Positions 36,143-43,489 of a DNA stretch of 64,000 nucleotides are shown here, one piece after another. A program made the position numbers and the translations under genes. The DNA comes from a virus. Numbering within the stretch: position 1 is the stretch's first letter; each line of letters opens with the position of its first letter. The stretch lies in IMG/VR virus record IMGVR_UViG_3300017971_000002, positions 1-64,000 of that record; one strand, written 5' to 3'. The notes under the pieces are model-generated. The model was not told the DNA's origin. It searched no databases and saw only the letters and a program-made list of their open reading frames with translations.

Positions 36143-36855
36143 ACTTAGGCGATAGGATGAAAGAATACGAGCGAGCCTTCTCTGGCAAGTATCCGATACG
36201 GATGCCTCTCGTTCTCCGTCTGGACGGTGTCCACTTCCACACCAATGTAAAGAAATGGAAATGTAGGAAGCCGTTCGACTATAGGTTGATCGATTCTATG
36301 ATAAGAACATCTTTTGACCTTTGCAAAACGATACCAGGTGCACAGATCGCATACACGCAATCTGACGAGATAACGATTCTTATAAGGGACGACCAGACCT
36401 TTGAGACCGAGCCATGGTTTGGTAAGAAGATAAACAAGATCACGTCTGTCACTGCGTCCATGGCGACAGCGTTATTTAATGAGGCATTTAGAGCATTTCA
36501 TAATGTGGACATTAATATGCCTTGTGCGTTTTTTGATTGCCGGGGATTTGTTCTTCCAGAGAATGAGATATATAACATATTCCTCTGGAGGCAGCAGGAC
36601 GCAACACGTAATGCCATTCAGATGGTAGGCCGTTCTCAATTCTCTCACAAAGAGCTACATAAGAAATCCTGTGACCAGATCCAGGACATGCTTTTTCTTT
36701 TGAAGAAGATCAACTTCAATGATCTTCCAACTATCGAGAAACGCGGAACCTGTATTGTGAAGGGGGAGGATGGAAAGTGGTTCATTGATAAGGAGATACC
36801 GATCTTTTCACAGGACCCAGACTATATAAACAGATTCGCAAAGTTATCGAATTGA
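36139..36855 (+). CDS. tRNA-His guanylyltransferase (Thg1-like)
   Basis: 238 aa from ATG 36139 behind GGGAGGGAGA. LGDRMKEYE, MPLVLRLDGVHFHT (metal-binding D in RLDG), YTQSDEITILI (second and third carboxylates) and WFGKKINKITSVTASMATAL match Thg1 motifs in order. Thg1-like proteins polymerise 3'-to-5', adding G-1 to tRNA-His or repairing truncated tRNA 5' ends. The phage tRNA-His gene already has G at -1, so 5'-end repair is the likelier job. Confidence 0.9.
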   Translation: MNLGDRMKEYERAFSGKYPIRMPLVLRLDGVHFHTNVKKWKCRKPFDYRLIDSMIRTSFDLCKTIPGAQIAYTQSDEITILIRDDQTFETEPWFGKKINKITSVTASMATALFNEAFRAFHNVDINMPCAFFDCRGFVLPENEIYNIFLWRQQDATRNAIQMVGRSQFSHKELHKKSCDQIQDMLFLLKKINFNDLPTIEKRGTCIVKGEDGKWFIDKEIPIFSQDPDYINRFAKLSN

Positions 36856-36866
36856 AAGGATACATC

Positions 36867-37475
36867 ATGCGTTGGAGAAATCGGGACTGGAAAAAGGCCA
36901 GGCAGGATGATCATCGGTCATTGAAGAAGTGCTCTGAGATCAAAGAGAATAAGGCCCTCGCCCTGATCAACACAAAGGTGAATGACAAGCGGGTGGCCGG
37001 GCTCTCGGTGGCGATTATAAAGGGAGAGGCGGTAAAAAAGGACGCCTTTGTCTATATAGAGAGAAAGGAGTTTGAGGACATAGTCCGACCCGCCGGTTTC
37101 CAGATTGCGGAATCAGATGGCTTCACCAGGGAGCTGGTTTATGAACGCCCGTTCAAATCACACCCAGATATATACATTCGAATACTCTCCTCCATTGATG
37201 AGGCGGGCATCTCCCGAAGAAAGGGAAAGGACGCTATCCGAGTGTTTCTATATAACAATCGGTTAGACAAGATGATCGGGAAGTCGGTACGGATCAACCG
37301 GCTTGTTGGTTGGGCTGAGAGGTTAAAGAAGAAGGTCAATGAACAATATCATGCCCTATACAAGTTACAGACCTGTGAGAAGTGCGGGGAATTCTTGGTT
37401 GAACGAAAAGCCAAGCGAGGTCCAGGGGCTGGAAAGAAGTTTTTAGGTTGTAGTGCATGGCCACAATGTAGATAA
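36867..37475 (+). CDS. unknown protein with topoisomerase-type zinc ribbon
   Basis: 202 aa from ATG 36867 behind GAAAGGA. The C-terminus TCEKCGEFLVERKAKRGPGA...FLGCSAWPQCR is a topoisomerase I C-terminal zinc ribbon (CxxCG...FxGCxxxPxC). The preceding 160 residues are basic and not recognised. Probably binds single-stranded DNA or RNA. Last gene before the terminator. Confidence 0.7.
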   Translation: MRWRNRDWKKARQDDHRSLKKCSEIKENKALALINTKVNDKRVAGLSVAIIKGEAVKKDAFVYIERKEFEDIVRPAGFQIAESDGFTRELVYERPFKSHPDIYIRILSSIDEAGISRRKGKDAIRVFLYNNRLDKMIGKSVRINRLVGWAERLKKKVNEQYHALYKLQTCEKCGEFLVERKAKRGPGAGKKFLGCSAWPQCR

Positions 37476-37492
37476 AAATTTTAGGCAAATAA

Positions 37493-37519
37493 AAAGGGGA
37501 GGTGTTAAACCTCCCCTTT
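37493..37519. terminator. bidirectional terminator
   Basis: AAAGGGGAGG pairs with CCTCCCCTTT around a 7-nt loop, A-run before and T after, between converging genes. Confidence 0.85.
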
Positions 37520-37541
37520 CTGCATATCAAGGTCGATCCAA

Positions 37542-38570
37542 TCAAGGCCATGTTCCATCAATTATGTTCACATAATGATCTCTTATTATCTTACTTGCTG
37601 CCTTTTGGACCTTACCTTTGATAATTTTTTGAACGGACTTATTCAGCTCACCGAAGGCCTCATTGAAATCCTTGTTAAACTCCTCCGATATATCCCTGGA
37701 GAACTCCCCAAGTAACTTTCCAAAGTCCTTTTGCCCAACTGGTCCGAACTTGGATAACACATTCACTAATCTGTTCTCCGTAACGAGAGAATGAAATTCA
37801 TGGTAAAGTCTTTGTTCCTCGTCAGTCAGTTGAACCTCTATCTTTGGCTTTCTATCACTTGCCTTACTCTTTTCCTCCCACTTGGCGTTCTTGTTCTTGA
37901 GAATGACCCTGGACCCGTTAGGAAAAAACCTTGGCTCTACGGGTCTTATAACAACACCCTCGCAGAAGTTATCATCAATCTGTGGAAGTTGAAACTTACC
38001 AGGGACGGTGGTCTGGAATTCATTTTTATATTCCAGGCAGTTCTTTAATGAACCTTCAAATAAAGTCTCCGCATGAAGAAACCCAAACCTGTTAAATAGA
38101 TCATTGGCTTCTGGTACGGATAGGTACACACCGTTTACCCTTATATCGAAGGCGTAGAAATCATTGTGAGGGCAATAATGTATACCCTTCTGTATTTTCT
38201 TGGCCCCCGGATCTACCGATACATCCTTGTGAGGATACGAACCACCAAACAGTTCTCCATACACTGCGACCTCGAGCGGGTCCTCAATATTCTGCTGGGA
38301 CACACGAAGAAAGGTGTGAAGATTCTGTATGTTCGGACGTAGCCGATCACGAACTTCCTGAAAGTTGGAAAAATTATCATCCTCCTTTAGAAAGGCGCTT
38401 CTCTTGGCGCATTTGAGATCAGTTCCATCGTACCAAATGGAAAAATTGGCACCATGTATCTTCTCTGATACGACAAATGTACCATCATCAAGAGTATACT
38501 GTTTTAATAGTTCCAGATACTTGACTCTGTAACTATTCTCTATACTTGAAAACTTCTTAAACTCTTTCAT
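37542..38570 (-). CDS. T4 Rnl2-like RNA ligase
   Basis: 342 aa. VVSEKIHGANFSIWYDG near 34-50 is the Rnl2 adenylation motif (K-x-x-G-x-N); YGELFGG near 104-110 (motif III); FCEGVVIRP near 208 (motif IV); ILKNKNAKWEEK near 227 (motif V). The C-terminal 110 residues form a helical domain, as in Rnl2 (334 aa), which seals nicks in double-stranded RNA. Third ligase in the window. Overlaps the upstream gene by 4 nt. Confidence 0.9.
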   Translation of the reverse strand: MKEFKKFSSIENSYRVKYLELLKQYTLDDGTFVVSEKIHGANFSIWYDGTDLKCAKRSAFLKEDDNFSNFQEVRDRLRPNIQNLHTFLRVSQQNIEDPLEVAVYGELFGGSYPHKDVSVDPGAKKIQKGIHYCPHNDFYAFDIRVNGVYLSVPEANDLFNRFGFLHAETLFEGSLKNCLEYKNEFQTTVPGKFQLPQIDDNFCEGVVIRPVEPRFFPNGSRVILKNKNAKWEEKSKASDRKPKIEVQLTDEEQRLYHEFHSLVTENRLVNVLSKFGPVGQKDFGKLLGEFSRDISEEFNKDFNEAFGELNKSVQKIIKGKVQKAASKIIRDHYVNIIDGTWP

Positions 38571-38827
38571 AATAATTCATCATCCTCGTCCTGAAAATTC
38601 TCTTCCACAACCTTGTTATCATTCTGGGTGTCAACGATCTGATACCACTTTAACATGGCTCCATACCTGATCAGATGGGGCATATAGTTGCCTTCGCCTT
38701 TACGATATCTCTCATCGAAGGAGTTGAACCCGAGACCTGATCGATCACCTACTTCGGGACAGAACAGAACATACCTCTTTGGCTCCTTCTGCCTCTTCAT
38801 CTCCATTTTATAATCCATCATGTCCAT
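38567..38827 (-). CDS. unknown small protein
   Basis: 86 aa, AAAGAGG Shine-Dalgarno. Charged start (MDYKMEMKRQKEPKRYVLF) and acidic end (FQDEDDELL). First gene behind the minus promoter at 38866; coupled to the RNA ligase. Family unknown. Confidence 0.65.
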   Translation of the reverse strand: MDMMDYKMEMKRQKEPKRYVLFCPEVGDRSGLGFNSFDERYRKGEGNYMPHLIRYGAMLKWYQIVDTQNDNKVVEENFQDEDDELL

Positions 38828-38865
38828 TGCAGAACCTCTTTCCTTTTAATGTAACCTTCTAGTTA

Positions 38866-38893
38866 AATATAGTAATGTTTATCTCTTTGTCAA
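38866..38893 (-). promoter_or_regulatory. phage-type promoter TTGACA-N16-TATATT
   Basis: Minus strand TTGACA (38893-38888), 16-nt spacer ending TTAC, TATATT (38871-38866). Divergent with 38907, only 13 nt between the two -35 boxes. Confidence 0.75.
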
Positions 38894-38906
38894 CTGTTTT
38901 TGGAAC

Positions 38907-38934
38907 TTGACATTTTTGTGGAGTTTACTATATT
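38907..38934 (+). promoter_or_regulatory. phage-type promoter TTGACA-N16-TATATT
   Basis: TTGACA 38907-38912, 16-nt spacer ending TTTAC, TATATT 38929-38934; 24 nt before the ATG at 38959. Confidence 0.75.
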
Positions 38935-38958
38935 TAGTTTATAGCAAAGGAGAACTGA

Positions 38959-39507
38959 ATGGTAAAGCGAGTCAAGGAAGAGGAAGAGGTATTAATTGGA
39001 CAGGATGCGAATAGAGGACCTGATTATGGGTTTGTATGGATCGCTCCCGATGTAAGATATACACCCGAAGAGGCTCAGAGATATTTAAAGAAACACCCAG
39101 ACGAGGCAATCAATCTCGGTGATGGAAATGGTTGGCTCTATGGTAAGAAATATAAAAAGGATTCTAACGATGTATCCATTGAACCCGTGGTGGAGGAACC
39201 CAAGAAGAAAAGAAAGGTAACTGGTAAACGGATTTCAAAGGTCGTTGATCTAGATACATTCGGAAAGACCTGGGAAGAGAAAAAGAAAATGGTCAGAGAC
39301 ATGATCATTGAGAAATATGGTGAGGTTCCAAAAGGGGTTCAGTTTAAAAAGATAGGCGTCCGTGCTGGTAATTGTGATGAGTTTCCCGACGGTGATAGAT
39401 TTTTGGTTTGGATTGAAGGTCTACATAGACAGCGAGCATACGATAAGAAAGGTAAGTATCGAGTCAGTGCATTATTCTCAAAGATAGATTGGTTACTGGA
39501 GCAATAA
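38959..39507 (+). CDS. unknown protein, paralogue of 40303
   Basis: 182 aa, AAAGGAGAACTGA Shine-Dalgarno. The second half (KKKMVRDMIIEKYGEVPKGV ... CDEFPDGDRFLVWIEGLHRQ ... YRVSALFSKIDWL) aligns with the 40303 protein (KKELITNEMIKVFGEFPNDV ... NPDGLRILVHCKWIKRNRFY ... FSFGRLVKAI). A basic linker KKKRKVTGKR sits between the halves. Shared domain unknown. Co-translated with the SWIM gene (TAATG). Confidence 0.72.
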   Translation: MVKRVKEEEEVLIGQDANRGPDYGFVWIAPDVRYTPEEAQRYLKKHPDEAINLGDGNGWLYGKKYKKDSNDVSIEPVVEEPKKKRKVTGKRISKVVDLDTFGKTWEEKKKMVRDMIIEKYGEVPKGVQFKKIGVRAGNCDEFPDGDRFLVWIEGLHRQRAYDKKGKYRVSALFSKIDWLLEQ

Positions 39508-39755
39508 TGGGAAAGAGTATATATGGCGAGGATGATCGCCTTTGGATTGTGGAGGGCTCGACAGGTAAGAGTTATTTTGTAAGATATAAAGACCGCGAGT
39601 GGCACTGCACTTGTCCCGGTTACAAGTGGAGAAAAAAATGCAGGCATATTACCGAACATAAGGCTGAGGTCATGCTTGAGAGAAAGGTTGACCCACGAAA
39701 ACATTTCGGTTTGAAGAACATAAACAAACTAAATAATAGTGACCTTAACTTTTAA
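39507..39755 (+). CDS. stand-alone SWIM zinc-finger protein
   Basis: 82 aa from ATG 39507. WHCTCPGYKWRKKCRHITEH near 34-53 is a CxCx...CxH SWIM finger, nearly the same as the one fused to PolX at 30063. Binds DNA, RNA or protein. The simplest idea is a cofactor of replication or repair; nothing more can be read. Confidence 0.75.
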   Translation: MGKSIYGEDDRLWIVEGSTGKSYFVRYKDREWHCTCPGYKWRKKCRHITEHKAEVMLERKVDPRKHFGLKNINKLNNSDLNF

Positions 39756-39767
39756 GAAGGGAGAATC

Positions 39768-40220
39768 ATGTCAGACATAGAAGGGAGCCTGGAACCTAAA
39801 CCGGGTAAGAATTACTGGGAGAAGCTGAACAGCGTCAGTCCCCTGGCTATCAAACGTAGGATTGCGGAAGTTCTTTCCAAGGATCCCAAGATGGTCAATT
39901 TTAAGTCGTGGATGGAGAAGGAAGGTCCCGAGGTCTATGATAGTTATGTACAGGCCATTAAGAATAACTATCCCCCTGCCATGGTCACTTCTTTTAATGA
40001 CTTCTGTCTTTACTGTTTCGTTCTTGAGAATCATGGTTCAGGCTTATCCCATTCAGAGGGAAGTTCCGAGCCTCCGATTCAGACGACCGCCCATCAGAAA
40101 GAGATCAAGGAAAAGTTCACAGACGAGAACATAGAGAAGGGCGTGGCTGATTTCTGTGACGAACTTGGAATATATACCGAGGACGAACTTCCACCAGACC
40201 AAAAACCTCCGGGTAAATAA
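39768..40220 (+). CDS. unknown protein
   Basis: 150 aa, AAGGGAGAATC Shine-Dalgarno. Helical centre (PLAIKRRIAEVLSKDPKMVN) and acidic, proline-rich end (DELPPDQKPPGK). Family unknown. Last gene before the next promoter. Confidence 0.68.
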   Translation: MSDIEGSLEPKPGKNYWEKLNSVSPLAIKRRIAEVLSKDPKMVNFKSWMEKEGPEVYDSYVQAIKNNYPPAMVTSFNDFCLYCFVLENHGSGLSHSEGSSEPPIQTTAHQKEIKEKFTDENIEKGVADFCDELGIYTEDELPPDQKPPGK

Positions 40221-40236
40221 AAGTCCATAATTTACA

Positions 40237-40264
40237 TTGACATCCAAATATAATTTACTATATT
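40237..40264 (+). promoter_or_regulatory. phage-type promoter TTGACA-N16-TATATT
   Basis: TTGACA 40237-40242, 16-nt spacer ending TTTAC, TATATT 40259-40264. Confidence 0.75.
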
Positions 40265-40302
40265 TGGAATAAGTGTTATTTTAACCCATGAGGATTTTAG
40301 GT

Positions 40303-40677
40303 ATGAAGAAAAAAGTAACCAATGTAAAGGTTCAACCCGATGCGTTACATGAAGTGGTCGATGTTCCGGGCACCACAAAGATGCGAAAGAAACTAATCAA
40401 GTTTGATGTATCTGGTATGACCTTTGCCGAGAAGAAGGAGCTAATAACCAACGAAATGATCAAGGTCTTTGGGGAGTTTCCGAATGATGTTACCATTATG
40501 AAACGTAGCACCAGGAAGACTGATGTCAATCCAGATGGACTCAGGATACTTGTCCATTGTAAATGGATCAAGAGAAATCGGTTCTACGATTACAATGGAT
40601 TGTTTTCATTTGGAAGATTGGTCAAGGCAATTAATAAACAGATCGAAGGTAAGACACGGAGATCCATTTTAGTGTAA
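40303..40677 (+). CDS. unknown protein, paralogue of 38959
   Basis: 124 aa from ATG 40303 (an ATG five codons upstream is possible). GEFPNDVTIMKRSTRKTDVN and the following strand-rich end match the C-terminal domain of 38959. Monocistronic between its own promoter and terminator, so regulated separately from its paralogue. Confidence 0.7.
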   Translation: MKKKVTNVKVQPDALHEVVDVPGTTKMRKKLIKFDVSGMTFAEKKELITNEMIKVFGEFPNDVTIMKRSTRKTDVNPDGLRILVHCKWIKRNRFYDYNGLFSFGRLVKAINKQIEGKTRRSILV

Positions 40678-40699
40678 CCTTGTTGCAGCACTAAAATTA

Positions 40700-40727
40700 A
40701 AAGAGGGAGATTTTTATCTCCCTCTTT
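40700..40727. terminator. bidirectional terminator
   Basis: AAAGAGGGAGA pairs with TCTCCCTCTTT around a 6-nt loop and is followed by TT; A-run on the other side. Confidence 0.85.
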
Positions 40728-40741
40728 TTGTGCTTTAAAAT

Positions 40742-41260
40742 TTACGGTTTTAGCCTTAATCCGCTGCCGGGAGCCCGGCGACCCCTCACCATCTTTTTGT
40801 TATCAGGAACGCTTTGTGGTAGTTTTGGAGTCTGATTTCTTATCATATATTCTAATGTATCTGGCTCTATTAATGTTGAATCCAGATTTTCTCTTATCTC
40901 ACAATCGAACACCTTATGTTTCATGAACTTTTGACTTAGGTTTTTCTCCCAACTAATATTAGACTTTAACCCTAGTATGATTAATGATGGATTACGAATA
41001 AATCTTGATACTTCACCCGTGGGCCATTGAAGTATTTTGTTATATACCCGAATAGCCATTCGATGAGGATCGGCGGTTCTCTTGGTTCGAAAGGTGCAGT
41101 TTTCATTCAATCCAAAGAATGAAATTTCCTCATTCTCATGTCGGAGGTTATAGTTTTTCGTAAGTGCCAGTTTAAACCAATAGAAATTTTCTACTGAATC
41201 ATATTGGTAGTACCAGTTGACAGGCACTATATCAGTTTCACAGATGAATACTCTTTTCAT
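40742..41260 (-). CDS. unknown protein ending in a GC-rich repeat
   Basis: 172 aa from ATG 41260 (MKRVFICETD). Alternating strands and helices, tryptophan pair QWPTGEVSRF. The last residues, RGRRAPGSGLRLKP, are encoded by the dispersed palindrome (40766-40780), like the end of the gene at 25356. Weak Shine-Dalgarno. Family unknown. Confidence 0.62.
   Translation of the reverse strand: MKRVFICETDIVPVNWYYQYDSVENFYWFKLALTKNYNLRHENEEISFFGLNENCTFRTKRTADPHRMAIRVYNKILQWPTGEVSRFIRNPSLIILGLKSNISWEKNLSQKFMKHKVFDCEIRENLDSTLIEPDTLEYMIRNQTPKLPQSVPDNKKMVRGRRAPGSGLRLKP
40766..40780. repeat. dispersed GC-rich palindrome, copy 3
   Basis: GCCGGGAGCCCGGCG, 15 nt identical to the reverse complement of copy 1; inside the 3' end of an ORF. 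Confidence 0.65.
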
Positions 41261-41293
41261 TGTTAAATCCAACCGTTTTAGTTTTTTATGTGA

Positions 41294-41327
41294 CAAAAAA
41301 AGGGGAGGAACTCTAGTCCCTCCCCTT
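41294..41327 (-). terminator. terminator of the 41.6-64 kb minus block
   Basis: AAGGGGAGG (minus 41327-41319) pairs with CCTCCCCTT (41308-41300) and is followed by a T-run on the minus strand. Confidence 0.8.
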
Positions 41328-41396
41328 GCGTGGATTGTCTATAAGGATTAGTCCGTGCGTACCAAGAAAGAATGAACCGAACCAACCGAACGGCAT
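41313..41396 (-). CDS. possible 27-aa ORF
   Basis: ATG 41396, 2 nt after the preceding stop and behind GAGGTGAT, codes 27 aa (MPFGWFGSFFLGTHGLILID, then basic) ending at TAG in the terminator hairpin loop. Hydrophobic and aromatic. Plausible small membrane peptide; unproven. Confidence 0.35.
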   Translation of the reverse strand: MPFGWFGSFFLGTHGLILIDNPRKGRD

Positions 41397-41397
41397 A

Positions 41398-41610
41398 TCA
41401 CCTCATAAACTCCACCTTCTCCTTTACTTTTGGAATTCCTTTAAGAACCTCATCCAACACCTCAGTCTGTGCCTTAACTATATGTCCTCTCAGTTTGTAC
41501 TGATGCGGGTTTAGTTTCTTGACAGGTTTTGCGTCTTGGATGTTTTTCTTCAAGGCCTGCACATATTTTGTGAGTCTCTTATCAAACTCCTCCAAATGAT
41601 TAATTGTCAT
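41398..41610 (-). CDS. unknown small basic protein
   Basis: 70 aa. Helical, lysine-rich (LTKYVQALKKNIQDAKPVKK; KAQTEVLDEVLKGIPKVKEK). AGGAGAATAAG lies upstream. Family unknown; last larger gene of the long minus block. Confidence 0.65.
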   Translation of the reverse strand: MTINHLEEFDKRLTKYVQALKKNIQDAKPVKKLNPHQYKLRGHIVKAQTEVLDEVLKGIPKVKEKVEFMR

Positions 41611-41636
41611 GGAACTTATTCTCCTATATTAGTTGG

Positions 41637-43079
41637 TTAATTCTCGTACCTATCAAGGTAGGCTCTAAACCCCCACTCCACTGGAGGACTCTGACCTTTG
41701 CTATGTAATAACCAGAGAGTCTTTGTCTTTATAGGCTTCGAGGGTGAATCAGCATACCCGTCTGTGAATATTACGAGACCGTCTGCCTTATGTTCGTTTG
41801 CATAGTCGACCACTTCCTGGAAATCGGTACCTCCCCGACCAGTCACTTTAAAGGACTTCTTGGCTTTTTTGAAATCCTTTTCAACTGATTTGATTTTGGT
41901 ATCGAACAGCATGTAGGTCATCTCGGCATGACCGCACACCGAGTTTATAACTGCGAAACCTTCCTTTAAATCTTCATCTGACATTGAGCCAGATACATCG
42001 ACTGCGAATATGATCTTAGTGTCATATTCTCTGCGTGCTCCAGGAAGATCGAATTTGTAACGCCTGTTTACTCTCATCCTTGAGGGTACAGTTCTACGGG
42101 ACATAACCGAGCGACCAAAACGCCTCACAATTTCCTTCCAGGAAATCTTTGGTGTATTGGCTGCGACTATATCACCTAATGCTTCGCCGGTGTATTTGCC
42201 CCACTGCTTACTAGAGCCTTTCTTCTCATCCACCATGCTTTTAATGTCCGCGTCCAGAAGATCATTCGTACCCCAGTCAACATTGTTGGTACTATTGGGA
42301 TCGAAGTATTCCTTCATTGCGTCATTTTCATTGTCGTATTTTTCAAACCCATCCTGGTCCTGATTTCCCTGACCCTGACCCTGACCATTCTGATCATCTT
42401 GACCCTGACCCTGGCCATCTTGTGGCTGTTGATTGGGATCTGACTGACCCTGACCTTGATTGTTCATGGCGTCATTGATCATCTGTTGTTTTTCCTCGTC
42501 AGACATGGAATCCCAAATCTCTTTGATTCGTTTGTCTGTCTCAGACTTTCTGTCCATCAACTGACGAAAATACTCCTCAAAGAATTTACCCTCGGGAAGT
42601 CCGAAGTTCTTTGGAGTAGGAAAGAAGTCTTCCATACCTTCCATATTCAGAAGCGGACCGAGGGACATTGGTGTAACGGTAACAGAACTAGCGAGACCAG
42701 ATATATTTCTAGGGAACGCCAATCGTGTAGTTGGATGCCTGAGCAATAATTTAAAACCCTCCTGAGCCATGATGCATTCGAGCCTCTCCTCAGAAAGAGT
42801 ATTGATGAAATTTGGATTGTATTTAATTCTTGGTGTACTTGACCTTGTGTCGATACCAAGGGTCTTCTGATCTTTACTTGCGACCTTTTCGACCAGACAG
42901 TAAGTACCAAGCATGACAGGATCATCAGTGAACCAGTTCACCAAGACCTTCTCAATCTTTTCCTTAGCTGTCCGGATGTTATCGTAACCCTCCTCAGAGA
43001 TGACTACCTCTTTGGTGTTTTCCTGTTGCTGCTCGGCTGGCACCAAGTCTTTTCCGGGTGTGTTCTGTTCCTCTGACAT
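41637..43079 (-). CDS. VWA / metallopeptidase-like protein, partner of MoxR ATPase
   Basis: 480 aa from ATG 43079 behind AGAAAGGATAAC. N-terminal region (VMLGTYCLVEKVASKD ... CIMAQEGFKLLLRHP) is the DUF2201-type metallopeptidase-like domain with the HExxH degraded. A Gln/Gly/Asp low-complexity linker (about 215-265) follows, then a VWA domain: IIFAVDVSGSMSDEDL (MIDAS) and GRGGTDFQEVV, LVIFTDGYAD. Such proteins work with MoxR AAA ATPases, here at 43490. Likely remodels a target complex; target unknown. Confidence 0.83.
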   Translation of the reverse strand: MSEEQNTPGKDLVPAEQQQENTKEVVISEEGYDNIRTAKEKIEKVLVNWFTDDPVMLGTYCLVEKVASKDQKTLGIDTRSSTPRIKYNPNFINTLSEERLECIMAQEGFKLLLRHPTTRLAFPRNISGLASSVTVTPMSLGPLLNMEGMEDFFPTPKNFGLPEGKFFEEYFRQLMDRKSETDKRIKEIWDSMSDEEKQQMINDAMNNQGQGQSDPNQQPQDGQGQGQDDQNGQGQGQGNQDQDGFEKYDNENDAMKEYFDPNSTNNVDWGTNDLLDADIKSMVDEKKGSSKQWGKYTGEALGDIVAANTPKISWKEIVRRFGRSVMSRRTVPSRMRVNRRYKFDLPGARREYDTKIIFAVDVSGSMSDEDLKEGFAVINSVCGHAEMTYMLFDTKIKSVEKDFKKAKKSFKVTGRGGTDFQEVVDYANEHKADGLVIFTDGYADSPSKPIKTKTLWLLHSKGQSPPVEWGFRAYLDRYEN

Positions 43080-43130
43080 TGTTATCCTTTCTAGTTGTTG
43101 GTTCGTGTCGGTACTATAAAAACTCAACTG

Positions 43131-43154
43131 ATGTGAGCCCCGAAGGGCTCACAT
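43131..43154 (-). terminator. stem-loop, terminator or attenuator
   Basis: ATGTGAGCCC pairs with GGGCTCACAT; on the minus strand the loop is TTCG (stable UUCG tetraloop). A T-run follows only after 8 nt. Sits between 43162 and the VWA gene, perhaps lowering downstream expression. Confidence 0.5.
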
Positions 43155-43161
43155 ATTGAAA

Positions 43162-43437
43162 CTACGGTATTCTCGTAGTGATGCCTTTGCGGCCAAAAAC
43201 CTTCTTGTAAAAAGTTCTGGCATACTCGGCTCTGGTGGAAGCTCCAAACCCATTGTTCAGGGCACGAAGTCTTTCCAAATATCCGGTCTCTGCTGTTCTC
43301 TTTCTCAACTTAGCCAACTTGGCCTTGCTGATCCCTTTCAGGTATACCCTTCTTGAAGGCTTCACCGTGAAGTAAAACTCCCAATCATAGGGCTTTTCGA
43401 CTGCAGAGATATAGGGATATATCTTTCCGTTAATCAT
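43162..43437 (-). CDS. unknown protein between MoxR and VWA genes
   Basis: 91 aa. Strand-rich start (MINGKIYPYISAVEKPYDWE) and a very basic helical body (YLKGISKAKLAKLRKRTAET). No Shine-Dalgarno of high quality. Conserved placement inside the MoxR-VWA operon would suggest an adaptor; not testable here. Confidence 0.62.
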   Translation of the reverse strand: MINGKIYPYISAVEKPYDWEFYFTVKPSRRVYLKGISKAKLAKLRKRTAETGYLERLRALNNGFGASTRAEYARTFYKKVFGRKGITTRIP

Positions 43438-43489
43438 TTCAATCAGTCTCCTATACTGTTATCAACTCCAGCTACCCGAGTAGGATGAA

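Noticed and set aside
42360-42480. Tandem repeat region
   Set aside because: It is the Gln/Gly/Asp low-complexity linker of the VWA protein, coding throughout.
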